Origin: an uncultured beta proteobacterium
Lineage (GTDB): Bacteria; Pseudomonadota; Gammaproteobacteria; Burkholderiales; Burkholderiaceae_C
Length of the DNA: 64,000 bases
Assembly (NCBI GenBank): GCA_903886275.1
Contig: CAISLN010000040.1
Span: forward strand, 62,001 to 126,000
Direction of reading: 5' to 3'
The position numbers and the translations under genes are program-made. Below the pieces are notes generated by a model, which was not told where the DNA came from, searched no databases, and saw nothing but the letters and a program-made list of their open reading frames with translations. This document shows, piece by piece, positions 8,693 through 17,508 of the stretch (the stretch's first letter is position 1; every line of letters starts with the position of its first letter).

Positions 8693-9649
8693 ATGATCAA
8701 CGTCACCATTGAAAACTTCGAGACGGAAGTTGTCGCCGCCTCGCACCAAATCCCCGTGCTGCTGGACTTTTGGGCGCCCTGGTGCGGCCCCTGCAAGGTC
8801 ATAGGCCCGCTGCTGGAAAAGGTTGAGGAGGACTACGGCGGACGCTTCAAGCTGGTGAAGATCGACTCCGACCAGCAACAAGAACTCAGCCAGGCCTTTG
8901 GCATCCGCAGCATCCCGACCTGCGTGTTGATGATCGACGGCAAGCCGGTGGACGGCTTTATGGGTGCCGTGCCCGAGGGCCAGCTCAAGACCTTTTTGGA
9001 CAAGCACCTGCCCGCAGCCGCTGAACTGGAAGCGCTGGAGGAAGTGGACGAGGCACAGGCACTGCTGGAGGCCGGCGACCCGCAGGCTGCGCTGCACAAG
9101 CTGCACTCGGCCGTGACGGCGGACCCGGGCAACGACGACGCGCGCTACGACTATGTGCGCCTGCTGATCGAAAACAACCTGATCGAAGATGCCGCGCAGG
9201 CGCTGGAGCCGGCGCTCAAAGCCATTCCGCGCCAGATCCGCTTTGAGGCGCTGGAGCAGTTTCTGCACGCTATCCAATTCGTCGAAAGCGATGCGCGCGG
9301 CGCCTGGACGCCGGAGCAATTCGATACCCTGCTTGCCGCCAACAAGCGCGACTTTGATACCCGCCTGGCCAAGGCCCGCGTGCTGATGGTGGGCGGCAAC
9401 TGGACCGGCGCCATGGACGAGTTGCTGGAGATCGTCATGCGCGACAAGGCCTGGAACAACGCCGTTCCGCGCAAGACCTTTGTCGCCATTCTGGAGCTGC
9501 TCACTCCGCCGAAGGTCAAGGTGGACCCGGCCGCTGCTGGCAAGACCGCCGGTGGCATCGAGCTCATGGGCAAGGTGGTGGCCGAGCAGGACCCGCAGGC
9601 GCAGTTGGTGGCCACCTACCGGCGCAAGCTGAGCATGGCGCTGAACTGA
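8693..9649 (+). CDS. cnoX: Thioredoxin-TPR chaperedoxin (CnoX/YbbN-like)
   Basis: A 318-residue protein with an N-terminal thioredoxin fold (about 1-110) and C-terminal TPR-type helices (about 115-300). CnoX/YbbN proteins bind oxidised unfolding clients and hand them to GroEL or DnaK. The active site here is WCGPC, a full redox CxxC, so disulfide reduction is possible, unlike homologues with a degenerate site. No signal peptide is seen, so it is cytoplasmic. It is divergent from purE with 35 bp between, and convergent with the FadL gene. The call rests on domain layout and length. Confidence 0.88.
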   Translation: MINVTIENFETEVVAASHQIPVLLDFWAPWCGPCKVIGPLLEKVEEDYGGRFKLVKIDSDQQQELSQAFGIRSIPTCVLMIDGKPVDGFMGAVPEGQLKTFLDKHLPAAAELEALEEVDEAQALLEAGDPQAALHKLHSAVTADPGNDDARYDYVRLLIENNLIEDAAQALEPALKAIPRQIRFEALEQFLHAIQFVESDARGAWTPEQFDTLLAANKRDFDTRLAKARVLMVGGNWTGAMDELLEIVMRDKAWNNAVPRKTFVAILELLTPPKVKVDPAAAGKTAGGIELMGKVVAEQDPQAQLVATYRRKLSMALN

Positions 9650-9651
9650 CT

Positions 9652-9701
9652 ACAAAAAAATAGCGTTCAACGGGCGACCCGCAGGCCACCCGTTGAACGC
9701 T
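9652..9701 (-). terminator. Intrinsic terminator of the FadL-family gene
   Basis: A perfect 13-bp stem (AGCGTTCAACGGG at 9662-9674 with CCCGTTGAACGCT at 9689-9701) around a 14-base loop. Read on the minus strand it is followed by an A-then-T-run tail (complement of the seven A's at about 9654-9660), the form of a Rho-independent terminator. On the plus strand no T-tract follows, so it should serve mainly the minus-strand gene. Confidence 0.8.
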
Positions 9702-9750
9702 GCGGGCGGCGCAACCCGAGGGATGCGCCGAGCAGGCTTATCGATATCGC

Positions 9751-11034
9751 TTAAAAGGGCATGGAGTACTGCACGCCGAGCAGCACGGCGTTGCCGGTGT
9801 AGTTGCCACTGACAAGGCCGCGGGCTTTTAGCGTCTGGTCATTGTGGATGCTGGCGTCGGCAAACATCAGATAGGCTAGACCCAGATCCAGTGTCGAACC
9901 ACCGGCAAGCGCCCATTGCGCACCGGCGGAAAGCTGCGTGCGATCACTGTCCGGCAGCGACACCATGCGGGTCGCAGCCCCCTTGACCGGAGTCTGGTCA
10001 AAGGCCAGACCGAACTTCAGCTTCATGTCTGGACGGTACTGGTAGTTGCCACCCACAGCCACGCGCCAGACGTCGCGAAAATCCGTATCCAGGGTCTGTG
10101 CGATGGCACCAGAGTTTCTGACCAGATCGAGCTTGGGAATGCTGCTCCAACCGGTCCAGGAGATATCGCCCAGCAATTGCCATTTGTTATCCAATTGATG
10201 CGTCGCGCTCAGGATTGCGGTATCTGGCAGCTTCAGGCTGGCTTTGGCACCACTGCTTTGTGATCCGTTAAATGTCGCGTTTGGGCCAGTGACCGCGATG
10301 TCACCCGTCATGTCCTGTGTCACGGTTGATCGGTAAGAAACGCCCACCTTGGTAGCGGGCGAAAGGGCAAATAACGCGCCCACATTCCAGCCCCACGCAT
10401 CACCGCTCAATTTGGCCGTCACGGTCGAAGTGGATGTAACCCCGACAGGGAACGGTCCAACAGCCCCGGTGGCAGCCAGCCGCTTGTATTTCGCATCGAT
10501 ATGCTGGTAGCTCACACCGCCACCGATCGACACCGCATCGTTGACGCGGTAGGCAATCGACGGATTAAGGTTGAGGGTCTCCACACTGAAACTGTTGGAC
10601 TGGGCCGAGCCGATCCAGGGGCTGCTGTATTCGGTCTTCAGGCCAAAGGGGGCGCTCAGGCCCACGCCCACATACAGGTCCTTGTTCAGCGCCCAGGACA
10701 GGTAGGCGTTCGGCACTGCGGCCCAACTACCTGCATCACCCCCATTGCCGGCTCCCGTAAATGCACCTGTGCTGGACCCGTTGTCCGAGAATTTGAAGCT
10801 AGGGCCAATCGCCGCCACACCGGCTGAGAATTCGCGCTCCTTCAGCTGCGTCATGCCGGCCGGATTGAAGAAGATGGTGCTGGCGTTTTCCGCCACGGCG
10901 GCAGAGCCGGCATAGCCATTGCCCAGGCCGCTGACGTTTTGCTCCAGCAACTGGAAGCCTGCTGCGCAGGCGTAGCTGGAGAGCATGCCCAGTGAAAGCG
11001 CCGCCACCAGTTTTGTGTACTTTGGTTGAATCAT
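9751..11034 (-). CDS. FadL-family outer membrane transporter of hydrophobic compounds
   Basis: A 427-residue outer membrane beta-barrel. A signal peptide ends near ACAAGFQ (residue 25), and the mature N terminus GFQLLEQNVSGLGNGYAGSA plus STIFFNPAGM are the family hallmarks: the N-terminal plug and the NPA box. The C terminus ends in an aromatic residue (QYSMPF), as in barrels recognised by the BAM complex. FadL proteins pass long-chain fatty acids or aromatic hydrocarbons through the outer membrane. It is divergent from a secreted hydrolase gene and shares promoter motifs with it. The start has a good GGAG ribosome site. The substrate cannot be fixed from sequence. Confidence 0.9.
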   Translation of the reverse strand: MIQPKYTKLVAALSLGMLSSYACAAGFQLLEQNVSGLGNGYAGSAAVAENASTIFFNPAGMTQLKEREFSAGVAAIGPSFKFSDNGSSTGAFTGAGNGGDAGSWAAVPNAYLSWALNKDLYVGVGLSAPFGLKTEYSSPWIGSAQSNSFSVETLNLNPSIAYRVNDAVSIGGGVSYQHIDAKYKRLAATGAVGPFPVGVTSTSTVTAKLSGDAWGWNVGALFALSPATKVGVSYRSTVTQDMTGDIAVTGPNATFNGSQSSGAKASLKLPDTAILSATHQLDNKWQLLGDISWTGWSSIPKLDLVRNSGAIAQTLDTDFRDVWRVAVGGNYQYRPDMKLKFGLAFDQTPVKGAATRMVSLPDSDRTQLSAGAQWALAGGSTLDLGLAYLMFADASIHNDQTLKARGLVSGNYTGNAVLLGVQYSMPF

Positions 11035-11088
11035 TGTGTCTCCTGCTTGTTAAGGGAATGGGTCCGCTTCATGGCTTGTCTTTCGGTC

Positions 11089-11110
11089 AAATAGTACGAC
11101 CGTGCTATTT
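11089..11110 (-). promoter_or_regulatory. 22-bp dyad operator candidate upstream of the FadL gene
   Basis: An imperfect palindrome of half-sites AAATAG-N-ACG and CGT-N-CTATTT around two bases, with 9 of 11 base pairs symmetric. It lies 54 bp upstream of the FadL start codon. A near-identical site at 11331-11352 faces the divergent hydrolase gene. The form resembles TetR-family operators, but the regulator is unknown. Confidence 0.65.
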
Positions 11111-11147
11111 GCACCCATGGATCATGCCTAGCTACGCAAATTTCCAA

Positions 11148-11162
11148 GAGAGGGTAAACACC
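11148..11162 (-). promoter_or_regulatory. Upstream motif GGTGTWWACCCTCTC, FadL side
   Basis: On the minus strand this reads GGTGTTTACCCTCTC, exactly 37 bp before the AAATAGCACG half of the dyad at 11089-11110. The same motif stands 37 bp before the second dyad. The position suggests a binding site for a second regulator, perhaps an activator. Confidence 0.6.
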
Positions 11163-11278
11163 GAACGGCGAAATTATTTGCGTGTACCTCCGACCGAAAA
11201 CAACAGCCACTGGACATTTGAACCGCAACTGTGTAACGCACGCCACGCCATGGTGCCCCACAGAAAGTTCGCTCAACA

Positions 11279-11293
11279 GGTGTAAACCCTCTC
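11279..11293 (+). promoter_or_regulatory. Upstream motif GGTGTWWACCCTCTC, hydrolase side
   Basis: Reads GGTGTAAACCCTCTC, matching the minus-strand copy at 11148-11162 in 13 of 15 bases, and lies 37 bp before the dyad at 11331-11352. Confidence 0.6.
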
Positions 11294-11330
11294 GCCTAAC
11301 TGTTTTGTTCCACGCATCATTTACCTATTC

Positions 11331-11352
11331 AAATAGCACGTTCGTTCTTTTT
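11331..11352 (+). promoter_or_regulatory. 22-bp dyad operator candidate upstream of the lipoprotein hydrolase
   Basis: AAATAGCACG, two bases, then CGTTCTTTTT. It matches the consensus of the FadL-side dyad with one extra mismatch in the right arm. It ends 24 bp before the ATG at 11377, which has a GGGAG ribosome site, so binding here would probably block transcription or initiation. Confidence 0.65.
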
Positions 11353-11376
11353 TAAGAATCAATTGGGAGACATCGA

Positions 11377-12885
11377 ATGAAATTTGTGAAATCAACTTGG
11401 ACGGCCGTTGGCGCCTCGCTGCTGCTGGCAGCCTGCGGCGGCGGGGGTGGGGGCAATGCCGGCACCGAAACAGCCAATCCTGCGCGCGGACAACTGGTGC
11501 AAAGCCCGCCCATACGCACGGTCTCGCTAGGTGCCGCTGAATTCTCGGGGCAGTTGCAAGCGGCCGGCGCATCGGGGCAATTGCTGCTTCAACTGGCAAC
11601 CGGTTCTGCCACCGGCACGCTCCCTTGCGGAGTCGATGTGCAACACATCAAATACGGAACCGTGGGCGGCAAGGGTGAGGCCACGCAGGCCTCTGCCGCA
11701 CTGATGGTTCCTACCGGCCCCGGCGCCAATTGCTCTGGCGCTAGGCCCATCGTGCTGCACGCGCACGGCACCGCCGTGGAGCGGCGCTACAACATGGCGG
11801 ACTTTGCCGACACCACCAACCCGGCACACAGTGAGCAAACCCTTGTCGCCTCGCAGTTGGCGGCCAAGGGCTTCATCGTGGTGGCGCCCAACTATGCGGG
11901 CTATGACAGTTCGCCCCTGCCCTACCACCCCTTCTTGGTGGCCGATCAACAGTCCAAGGACATGATAGACGCACTGACCGCAGCCAGGGCGGCGCTTCCC
12001 ACTTTGATAGCGCCGGTGTCCGACAACGGCAAGCTGTTTATCACCGGCATTTCGGAGGGTGGATTTGTCGCCATGGCCACGCTCAAGGCGATGCGCGCGC
12101 TCAACATGACAGTGACCGCGACCGCCCCGTTGGAGCCAGTGAGCGCGGCACTGAACTACGGCGACTACATCATGTCGGGTCACGTCCCCGTAGCGAGCAC
12201 CTTGCTATTGCCCATGCTGCTCAATGGATACCAAAAGACCTACGCCACCCTGTACCGAACTCCCGCCGATTACTACACGTCAACTTACTCAGCCGGCATC
12301 GAAGCCGCCTTTCCCGGCACCTACACCTTCGATACGCTGGTCTCCAGCAATACCGTACCGTTAGCGGCGCTGTTCTCGGGTGGTGCTGCGACCACCCCTG
12401 CGGCGTTTGCGCCCCTCTTTGCAGGCGGCGTGGGTGCAGGCAACCTGATTACCGACTCGGCACGCAATGCCTACCTGGCCGACATAGCGAATGCCACACC
12501 AACACATCCCTTGCGTGCCGCGCTCAAGGCCAACGACATGCTGTCGCTTGGCGTTGACAAGCCCATGTTGCTCTGTGGTGGAGCACAAGACCCGACCGTC
12601 TTCTTTTCGGTGAATGCAGAAGCATCGGCCATTGCCTTGGCTGGCAATCCCTATGTCAGCATTCTGGATCTGGAAAACAGCTATCCCCTGACCAGCGGCA
12701 TGGCCACCGTCACCAAGGCTACAGGTGCAGCCATCACCGCGCTGCAAGCGGGTTTCCAGCAGACAAAGGCTGCGACACAGGCTGCCGCACCTTCGGACCC
12801 ACTGGCCGTGGTCGTGGCCTATCACGGCAAACTAGCGCCCCCGTTCTGCGTCGCCGCGGCAAGCGGCTACTTCGCCAACTTCTAA
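11377..12885 (+). CDS. Secreted lipoprotein alpha/beta hydrolase (lipase/esterase-like)
   Basis: A 502-residue protein with a lipoprotein signal ending in the lipobox LAAC (Cys20). The residue after Cys is Gly, so outer membrane sorting is expected. A glycine linker follows. The alpha/beta hydrolase core shows the HAHGTAVERRYNMADF region near 128 (oxyanion strand) and the nucleophile elbow GISEGG with Ser226. A C-terminal YHGKLAPPFC segment may hold the catalytic His. The family resembles secretory lipases and polymer esterases. It forms an operon with an OmpW gene 18 bp downstream and faces a FadL gene, which fits release and uptake of hydrophobic acids. The exact substrate is unknown. Confidence 0.8.
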   Translation: MKFVKSTWTAVGASLLLAACGGGGGGNAGTETANPARGQLVQSPPIRTVSLGAAEFSGQLQAAGASGQLLLQLATGSATGTLPCGVDVQHIKYGTVGGKGEATQASAALMVPTGPGANCSGARPIVLHAHGTAVERRYNMADFADTTNPAHSEQTLVASQLAAKGFIVVAPNYAGYDSSPLPYHPFLVADQQSKDMIDALTAARAALPTLIAPVSDNGKLFITGISEGGFVAMATLKAMRALNMTVTATAPLEPVSAALNYGDYIMSGHVPVASTLLLPMLLNGYQKTYATLYRTPADYYTSTYSAGIEAAFPGTYTFDTLVSSNTVPLAALFSGGAATTPAAFAPLFAGGVGAGNLITDSARNAYLADIANATPTHPLRAALKANDMLSLGVDKPMLLCGGAQDPTVFFSVNAEASAIALAGNPYVSILDLENSYPLTSGMATVTKATGAAITALQAGFQQTKAATQAAAPSDPLAVVVAYHGKLAPPFCVAAASGYFANF

Positions 12886-12903
12886 TCAGACGGAGTCAGC
12901 AAC

Positions 12904-13602
12904 ATGAAAAACAATTTCTTCTCTCTGTCCACCATCGCAACGGGTGCCCTGCTGGCCACCGGGGCTGCCAGCGCCCAATACACGGTGCAACTGGGCTTTG
13001 CCAATGTGGATCTGGGCGCGAGTGCGAACGCCACCAGCGGACCTTTTCTGCCGGCCAACACCACCAGCCTGAACATGCGGGCACAACAAACACTTTTCTT
13101 CAGCTTTGCGCGTGAGATCAATGACAACTGGGATGTGCAACTCTCGCTGGGCTATCCGCCCACCCACGATGTCACCCTGAAGGTCCTCATGCCGGGCAAC
13201 TTGCCACCCAGCGCGGCCTCCAAGGACGGGCAGCTGATTGGCACCGTGCGCCAGATTGCGCCCACCCTGTTTGCCAACTACAAGTTTGGCGAGGCATCGG
13301 ATAAGCTGCGTCCCTTTGTGGGCATAGGCATCAACTACACGGCGTTTGACCAGGCCAACTCCACGGCGCTGTTCAACCAATTCAGCGGTGGTACGACGAA
13401 CAACAAACTGAGCGACTCATGGGGCCTGGCCGCGCAGTTGGGTGCCGTCTACAAGCTCGATGGCCCATGGTCGGTGTCGGGTACCTGGTCTAGCGCCGAC
13501 GTCAAATCCACGCTGACCAACAACACCTATGGCGTGGAGCGCAAGACGGACATCCAATTCAACCCTTCCGTGTTCATACTGGCTGTGGGCTACAGTTTCT
13601 AA
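12904..13602 (+). CDS. OmpW-family outer membrane protein
   Basis: A 232-residue eight-stranded barrel of the OmpW/AlkL family. A signal peptide ends at GAASAQ (about residue 24). The family pattern is seen in FFSFAREINDNWDVQLSLGYPPTHDV, the APTLFANYKFG strand, LRPFVGIGINYTAF and the C-terminal VGYSF. OmpW/AlkL proteins let small hydrophobic molecules diffuse laterally into the outer membrane. It follows the secreted hydrolase by 18 bp and is followed by a strong terminator, so the two genes form one unit. A role in uptake of the hydrolase products is inferred from context. Confidence 0.9.
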   Translation: MKNNFFSLSTIATGALLATGAASAQYTVQLGFANVDLGASANATSGPFLPANTTSLNMRAQQTLFFSFAREINDNWDVQLSLGYPPTHDVTLKVLMPGNLPPSAASKDGQLIGTVRQIAPTLFANYKFGEASDKLRPFVGIGINYTAFDQANSTALFNQFSGGTTNNKLSDSWGLAAQLGAVYKLDGPWSVSGTWSSADVKSTLTNNTYGVERKTDIQFNPSVFILAVGYSF

Positions 13603-13620
13603 GCCCTCAGACCCCACAGA

Positions 13621-13648
13621 AAAAAGGGCCACGCGAGTGGCCCTTTTT
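13621..13648. terminator. Bidirectional intrinsic terminator between ompW-like gene and purC
   Basis: AAAAAGGGCCAC at 13621-13632 pairs perfectly with GTGGCCCTTTTT around the tetraloop GCGA. The A-run and T-run at the ends make it work in both directions, between two convergent genes. Confidence 0.92.
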
Positions 13649-13666
13649 CGTGGGAACAAAAACCGC

Positions 13667-14572
13667 TCAGGCCGTCAGTCGCTGCAAGGCTTCTTGGTAC
13701 TTGGCGGCGGTCTTGGCGATCACCGCATCGGGCACACGCGGGGCCGGTGGGGTCTTGCTCCAGGGCTTGCCGTCCACCTGGGCCTGCTCCAGCCAGTCGC
13801 GCACAAACTGCTTGTCGTAGCTCGGCGGGTTGGTGCCCTCTTGGTAACTCTCTTGCGGCCAGAAGCGCGAGGAGTCGGGTGTGAGCACCTCGTCCATCAG
13901 CGTGAGCGTGCCGTCCTGGTCCAGACCGAACTCAAACTTGGTGTCGGCAATGATGATGCCCTTCTGTAGCGCGAACGCGGCAGCGGTCTGGTAGATGCGG
14001 ATACTGAGGTCGCGAATTTGCGTGGCCAACTCCAGCCCTATCATCTCCACGGTTTGCTCGAAGGTGATGTTCTCGTCATGGTCGCCCACAGCCGCCTTGG
14101 CCGCTGGCGTGTAGATCGGCTCGGGCAGCTTGGAGGCGTTCTTCAAACCGGCGGGGAGCTTCACGCCGCAGACCGCACCGTTCTCCTGGTATTCCTTCCA
14201 ACCGCTACCGGCCAGGTAACCGCGCACCACGGCCTCCACCGGCAAGGGCTTGAGGCGCTTGACCAGCATGGAGCGGCCTGTGACCTGCGCCACCTCAGAC
14301 GGCAGCACCACGCTCTCGGGCGCGTCACCGGTGAGGTGGTTGGGGCAAATGTTGGCGCCGTTGGGGCCGAGCTTCTCGAACCAGAACAGGGCCATTTGCG
14401 TCAGCAACACACCCTTGCCGGGAATGGGCTCGCCCATGATGACGTCGAAGGCCGAGAGGCGGTCGCTCGCCACCATCAGAATGCGGTCGTCGCCCACCGC
14501 GTAGTTGTCGCGCACCTTGCCACGGGCAAGCAGGGGCAGGGAAAGGGAAGAGGTGTGTACTACAGCGGTCAT
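13667..14572 (-). CDS. purC: SAICAR synthase
   Basis: PurC ligates aspartate to CAIR using ATP, the step after PurE. The 301-residue protein has the long form seen in beta/gammaproteobacteria and yeast. It shows the [13 protein letters not shown] start, [39 protein letters not shown] and [14 protein letters not shown]. The gene is on the same strand as fba and pyk. In related genomes purC usually sits next to purE; here about 5 kb of unrelated genes lie between them. Confidence 0.96.
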   Translation of the reverse strand: MTAVVHTSSLSLPLLARGKVRDNYAVGDDRILMVASDRLSAFDVIMGEPIPGKGVLLTQMALFWFEKLGPNGANICPNHLTGDAPESVVLPSEVAQVTGRSMLVKRLKPLPVEAVVRGYLAGSGWKEYQENGAVCGVKLPAGLKNASKLPEPIYTPAAKAAVGDHDENITFEQTVEMIGLELATQIRDLSIRIYQTAAAFALQKGIIIADTKFEFGLDQDGTLTLMDEVLTPDSSRFWPQESYQEGTNPPSYDKQFVRDWLEQAQVDGKPWSKTPPAPRVPDAVIAKTAAKYQEALQRLTA

Positions 14573-14586
14573 GGCATCCTGAAAGT

Positions 14587-14620
14587 AAAAAGGCCCGCCG
14601 CCCCGTCAGGGTGGCAGGCC
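14587..14620 (-). terminator. Intrinsic terminator downstream of fba
   Basis: On the minus strand GGCCTGCC (14620-14613) pairs with GGCGGGCC (14599-14592), with one G-U pair and an inner CCC/GGG extension, followed by a T5 tract (complement of 14587-14591). This suggests fba and purC can be transcribed separately. Confidence 0.75.
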
Positions 14621-14650
14621 TGCGATTATCGCAAAGCGTGGGAGCCTAAG

Positions 14651-15715
14651 TTACTGCACCACTTGTTTGAGTTCACCCTTGGCGTAGCGCGCAGCCACCA
14701 CCGACAGGCTGTCGCCCTTGATCTTGCTGCCCTGGCCTTCGCAACCGAACTCGACATAGCGCTGCTTGCAAATGCCCATGGCGGCTTCGCGGGCGGGCTT
14801 GAGCCAGTCGCGGGCGTCGAACTTTTCGGGGTTCTCGAACAGGAACTTGCGCACGGCGGCGGTCATGGCCAGGCGGATGTCGGTGTCGATGTTGATCTTG
14901 CGCACGCCGAATTGAATAGCCTTCTGGATTTCTTCGACCGGCACGCCGTAGGTCTCTTTCATCTTGCCGCCGTACTGGTTGATGATGGCCAGCAGGTCTT
15001 GCGGCACGCTGGAAGAGCCGTGCATCACCAAGTGGGTGTTGGGCAGGCGCTTGTGGATCTCCATCACCCGGTCAATCGCCAGGATGTCGCCCGTGGGCTT
15101 GCGCGTGAACTTGTAGGCGCCGTGACTGGTGCCGATGGCAATGGCCAGCGCATCGAGCTGGGTGCGCTGCACGAATTCGGCGGCCTGCTCGGGGTTGGTG
15201 AGCATTTGCTCGCGGGTCATGGTGGCGTCGGTGCCGTGGCCGTCTTCCTTGTCGCCCTTCATGGTCTCCAGGCTGCCCAGGCAACCGAGTTCGCCTTCGA
15301 CGGTCACGCCGGTGGCGTGCGCCATGGCGACCACCTTGGAGGTGACTGCAACGTTGTATTCAAAGCTGGCAATCGTCTTGCCGTCGCCCTCCAGGCTTCC
15401 ATCCATCATCACCGAGCTAAAGCCCAGGTTGATGGCGCCTTGGCAGATCTCGGGACTTTGGCCATGGTCCTGGTGCATGACCAAAGGGATGTGGGGATAG
15501 GCTTCAACAGCGGCCTGGATCAGGTGCTTGATAAAGGCTTCACCTGCGTATTTGCGAGCGCCGGCGCTGGCCTGCAAAATAACGGGTGCACCGACCGCGT
15601 CGGCCGCGGCCATTACGGCCTGCACCTGCTCCAGATTGTTGACGTTGAAAGCTGGTATGCCGTAGCCGTTGACTGCTGCATGGTCCAGCAGTTCGCGCAT
15701 GGAAACGAGTGCCAT
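14651..15715 (-). CDS. fba: Fructose-bisphosphate aldolase, class II
   Basis: A zinc-dependent aldolase interconverting fructose 1,6-bisphosphate with DHAP and glyceraldehyde 3-phosphate. At 354 residues it is the Burkholderiales class IIB/CbbA type. It opens with [25 protein letters not shown] and shows [11 protein letters not shown] with a zinc-binding His, the [12 protein letters not shown] acidic stretch, [21 protein letters not shown], and [11 protein letters not shown] near the phosphate site. It lies between pyk and purC on the same strand, with a terminator after it. Confidence 0.96.
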   Translation of the reverse strand: MALVSMRELLDHAAVNGYGIPAFNVNNLEQVQAVMAAADAVGAPVILQASAGARKYAGEAFIKHLIQAAVEAYPHIPLVMHQDHGQSPEICQGAINLGFSSVMMDGSLEGDGKTIASFEYNVAVTSKVVAMAHATGVTVEGELGCLGSLETMKGDKEDGHGTDATMTREQMLTNPEQAAEFVQRTQLDALAIAIGTSHGAYKFTRKPTGDILAIDRVMEIHKRLPNTHLVMHGSSSVPQDLLAIINQYGGKMKETYGVPVEEIQKAIQFGVRKINIDTDIRLAMTAAVRKFLFENPEKFDARDWLKPAREAAMGICKQRYVEFGCEGQGSKIKGDSLSVVAARYAKGELKQVVQ

Positions 15716-15866
15716 TGTTAACCCCTGAAAGTTGAAAATTGAGCGCGGCCACTTCTTGTAACCGCTCGGTAACTTTTACCGTGGGCGGATTCTACCGCCG
15801 CACTCCTTTTTGCCACAGCGATGCTTTCCAGCCATCTGCACTAGGTCAACAAAGCGCTTCGCCGAA

Positions 15867-17300
15867 TCACTGCACGCGGCAAATCTTCAACATATTGGTG
15901 CCGCCCGGTGCGCCCATGGGCTCGCCACAGGTGATGGCATAGACATCGCCGCTTTGCACAATGCCACGTTCCTTGAGGTGGGCCTCGGCCTGTTGCAAGG
16001 CGGTGTCGCGGTCGGCACTGGTGTCGATATACAAGGGCAGCACATTGCGGTACAGGGCCATCTTGCGTTGCGAGGCCACCTTGGAGGTGAGCGCGTAAAT
16101 CGGCACGCGAATCAGGTGGCGGCTCATCCACAGGGCGGTGGAGCCGCTATCGGTCATCGCCACAATCGCCTTGGCACCCAGGTGGTGGGCGGTAAACAGT
16201 GCCCCCATGGCAATGGTCTGGTCAATGCGATCGAAGGTCTTGCCGCTGAAGTCGGCCTCGAGCTCAAAGTTTTCTTCGCGCTCTGCGGTGTGGCAGATAT
16301 TGGCCATCTCAATAATGGTTTCCAGCGGGTACTTACCGGCGGCGGTTTCGGCCGACAGCATCACCGCGTCGGTGCCGTCGAGCACGGCATTGGCCACATC
16401 GCTGACCTCGGCACGGGTGGGCACCGGGTTGGTGATCATGGACTCCATCATCTGGGTGGCGGTAATCACCACACGGTCGTGTTCGCGGGCCAGCTTGATC
16501 ATGCGTTTTTGCAAACCGGGCACCAGGGCGTTGCCCACCTCGACGGCCAGGTCGCCGCGCGCAACCATGATGCCGTCACTGGCAAGCAGGATTTCCAGCA
16601 GGCGGGGAATCGCTTCGGCGCGCTCGATCTTGGCAATCAGGCCGGGCTTGTGGCCGTACTCATGGGCCGCCACGTTGCAGAGTTGGCGCGCCATTTCCAT
16701 GTCGGTGGCGTTCTTGGGAAAGCTCACTGCCACATAGTCGGCCTGAAAGCTCATGGCGGTACGGATGTCGTCCATGTCCTTGGCGGTCAGGGCCGGTGCA
16801 GTCAGACCGCCGCCCTGTTTGTTGATGCCCTTGTTGTTGGACAACTCGCCGCCGAGCTTGACGGTGGTGTGCACCTGCTCGCCACGCACCGCATCGACCG
16901 TGATCACAATCAGGCCATCGTTGAGCAGCAGCACATCGCCGGCTTTCACCTCGCGCGGCAGCTCCTTGTAATCGAGACCCACGGCATCAATGTCGCCCAG
17001 CTCCACGCGCTGCGCATCCAGGATGAACTTCTGCCCCGGCTCCAAAAACACCTTGCCCTCAGCGAACTTGCCGACGCGGATCTTGGGGCCCTGCAGGTCG
17101 GCCATGATGGCCACTTCGCGCCCCGCACGCTTGGCAGCCTCGCGCACCAGACGGGCGCGGTCGATATGGTCCTGCGCCTTGCCGTGACTGAAGTTCAGGC
17201 GCACTACATTGACGCCGGCGCGAATCATCTGCTCCAGCAAGACAGGGTCGCTGGAAGCGGGCCCAAGGGTGGCAACAATTTTGGTGGCGCGGCGTGTCAT
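15867..17300 (-). CDS. pyk: Pyruvate kinase
   Basis: Pyruvate kinase makes pyruvate and ATP from phosphoenolpyruvate. I chose the ATG at 17300 (477 residues) because AAGGAG stands nine bases before it; a TTG at 17318 would only add six codons covering that ribosome site. Family motifs are clear: RRATKIVATLGPASSDP, the NVVRLNFSHG motif, KIERAEAIPRLLEI with the catalytic Lys, MVARGDLAVEVG, and TATQMMESMI. The C-terminal regulatory domain is complete. The upstream region is shared with a divergent diguanylate cyclase gene. Confidence 0.96.
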   Translation of the reverse strand: MTRRATKIVATLGPASSDPVLLEQMIRAGVNVVRLNFSHGKAQDHIDRARLVREAAKRAGREVAIMADLQGPKIRVGKFAEGKVFLEPGQKFILDAQRVELGDIDAVGLDYKELPREVKAGDVLLLNDGLIVITVDAVRGEQVHTTVKLGGELSNNKGINKQGGGLTAPALTAKDMDDIRTAMSFQADYVAVSFPKNATDMEMARQLCNVAAHEYGHKPGLIAKIERAEAIPRLLEILLASDGIMVARGDLAVEVGNALVPGLQKRMIKLAREHDRVVITATQMMESMITNPVPTRAEVSDVANAVLDGTDAVMLSAETAAGKYPLETIIEMANICHTAEREENFELEADFSGKTFDRIDQTIAMGALFTAHHLGAKAIVAMTDSGSTALWMSRHLIRVPIYALTSKVASQRKMALYRNVLPLYIDTSADRDTALQQAEAHLKERGIVQSGDVYAITCGEPMGAPGGTNMLKICRVQ

Positions 17301-17508
17301 GGTGACGGTCTCCTTCAATGAATGTGGTGATTCTCACACGGAAGGCGCGCGCGCGCGGTTACAAGCTTGCATCAACATGGCGCACACCATGCGACAATAA
17401 AAGAACACTCTCATACCCGATGCCCCCTTTTGCAACCACGTCACTCTCAGGCGGCCATCCTTTGCTGCGGCGTTTGCTTGCGCGTTCGTCGGGTTGCGGG
17501 GCAACGCG

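Noticed and set aside
17346-17357. Alternating GC dinucleotide run upstream of pyk
   Set aside because: Only about 12 bases and expected now and then in GC-rich DNA; no further structure supports a function.
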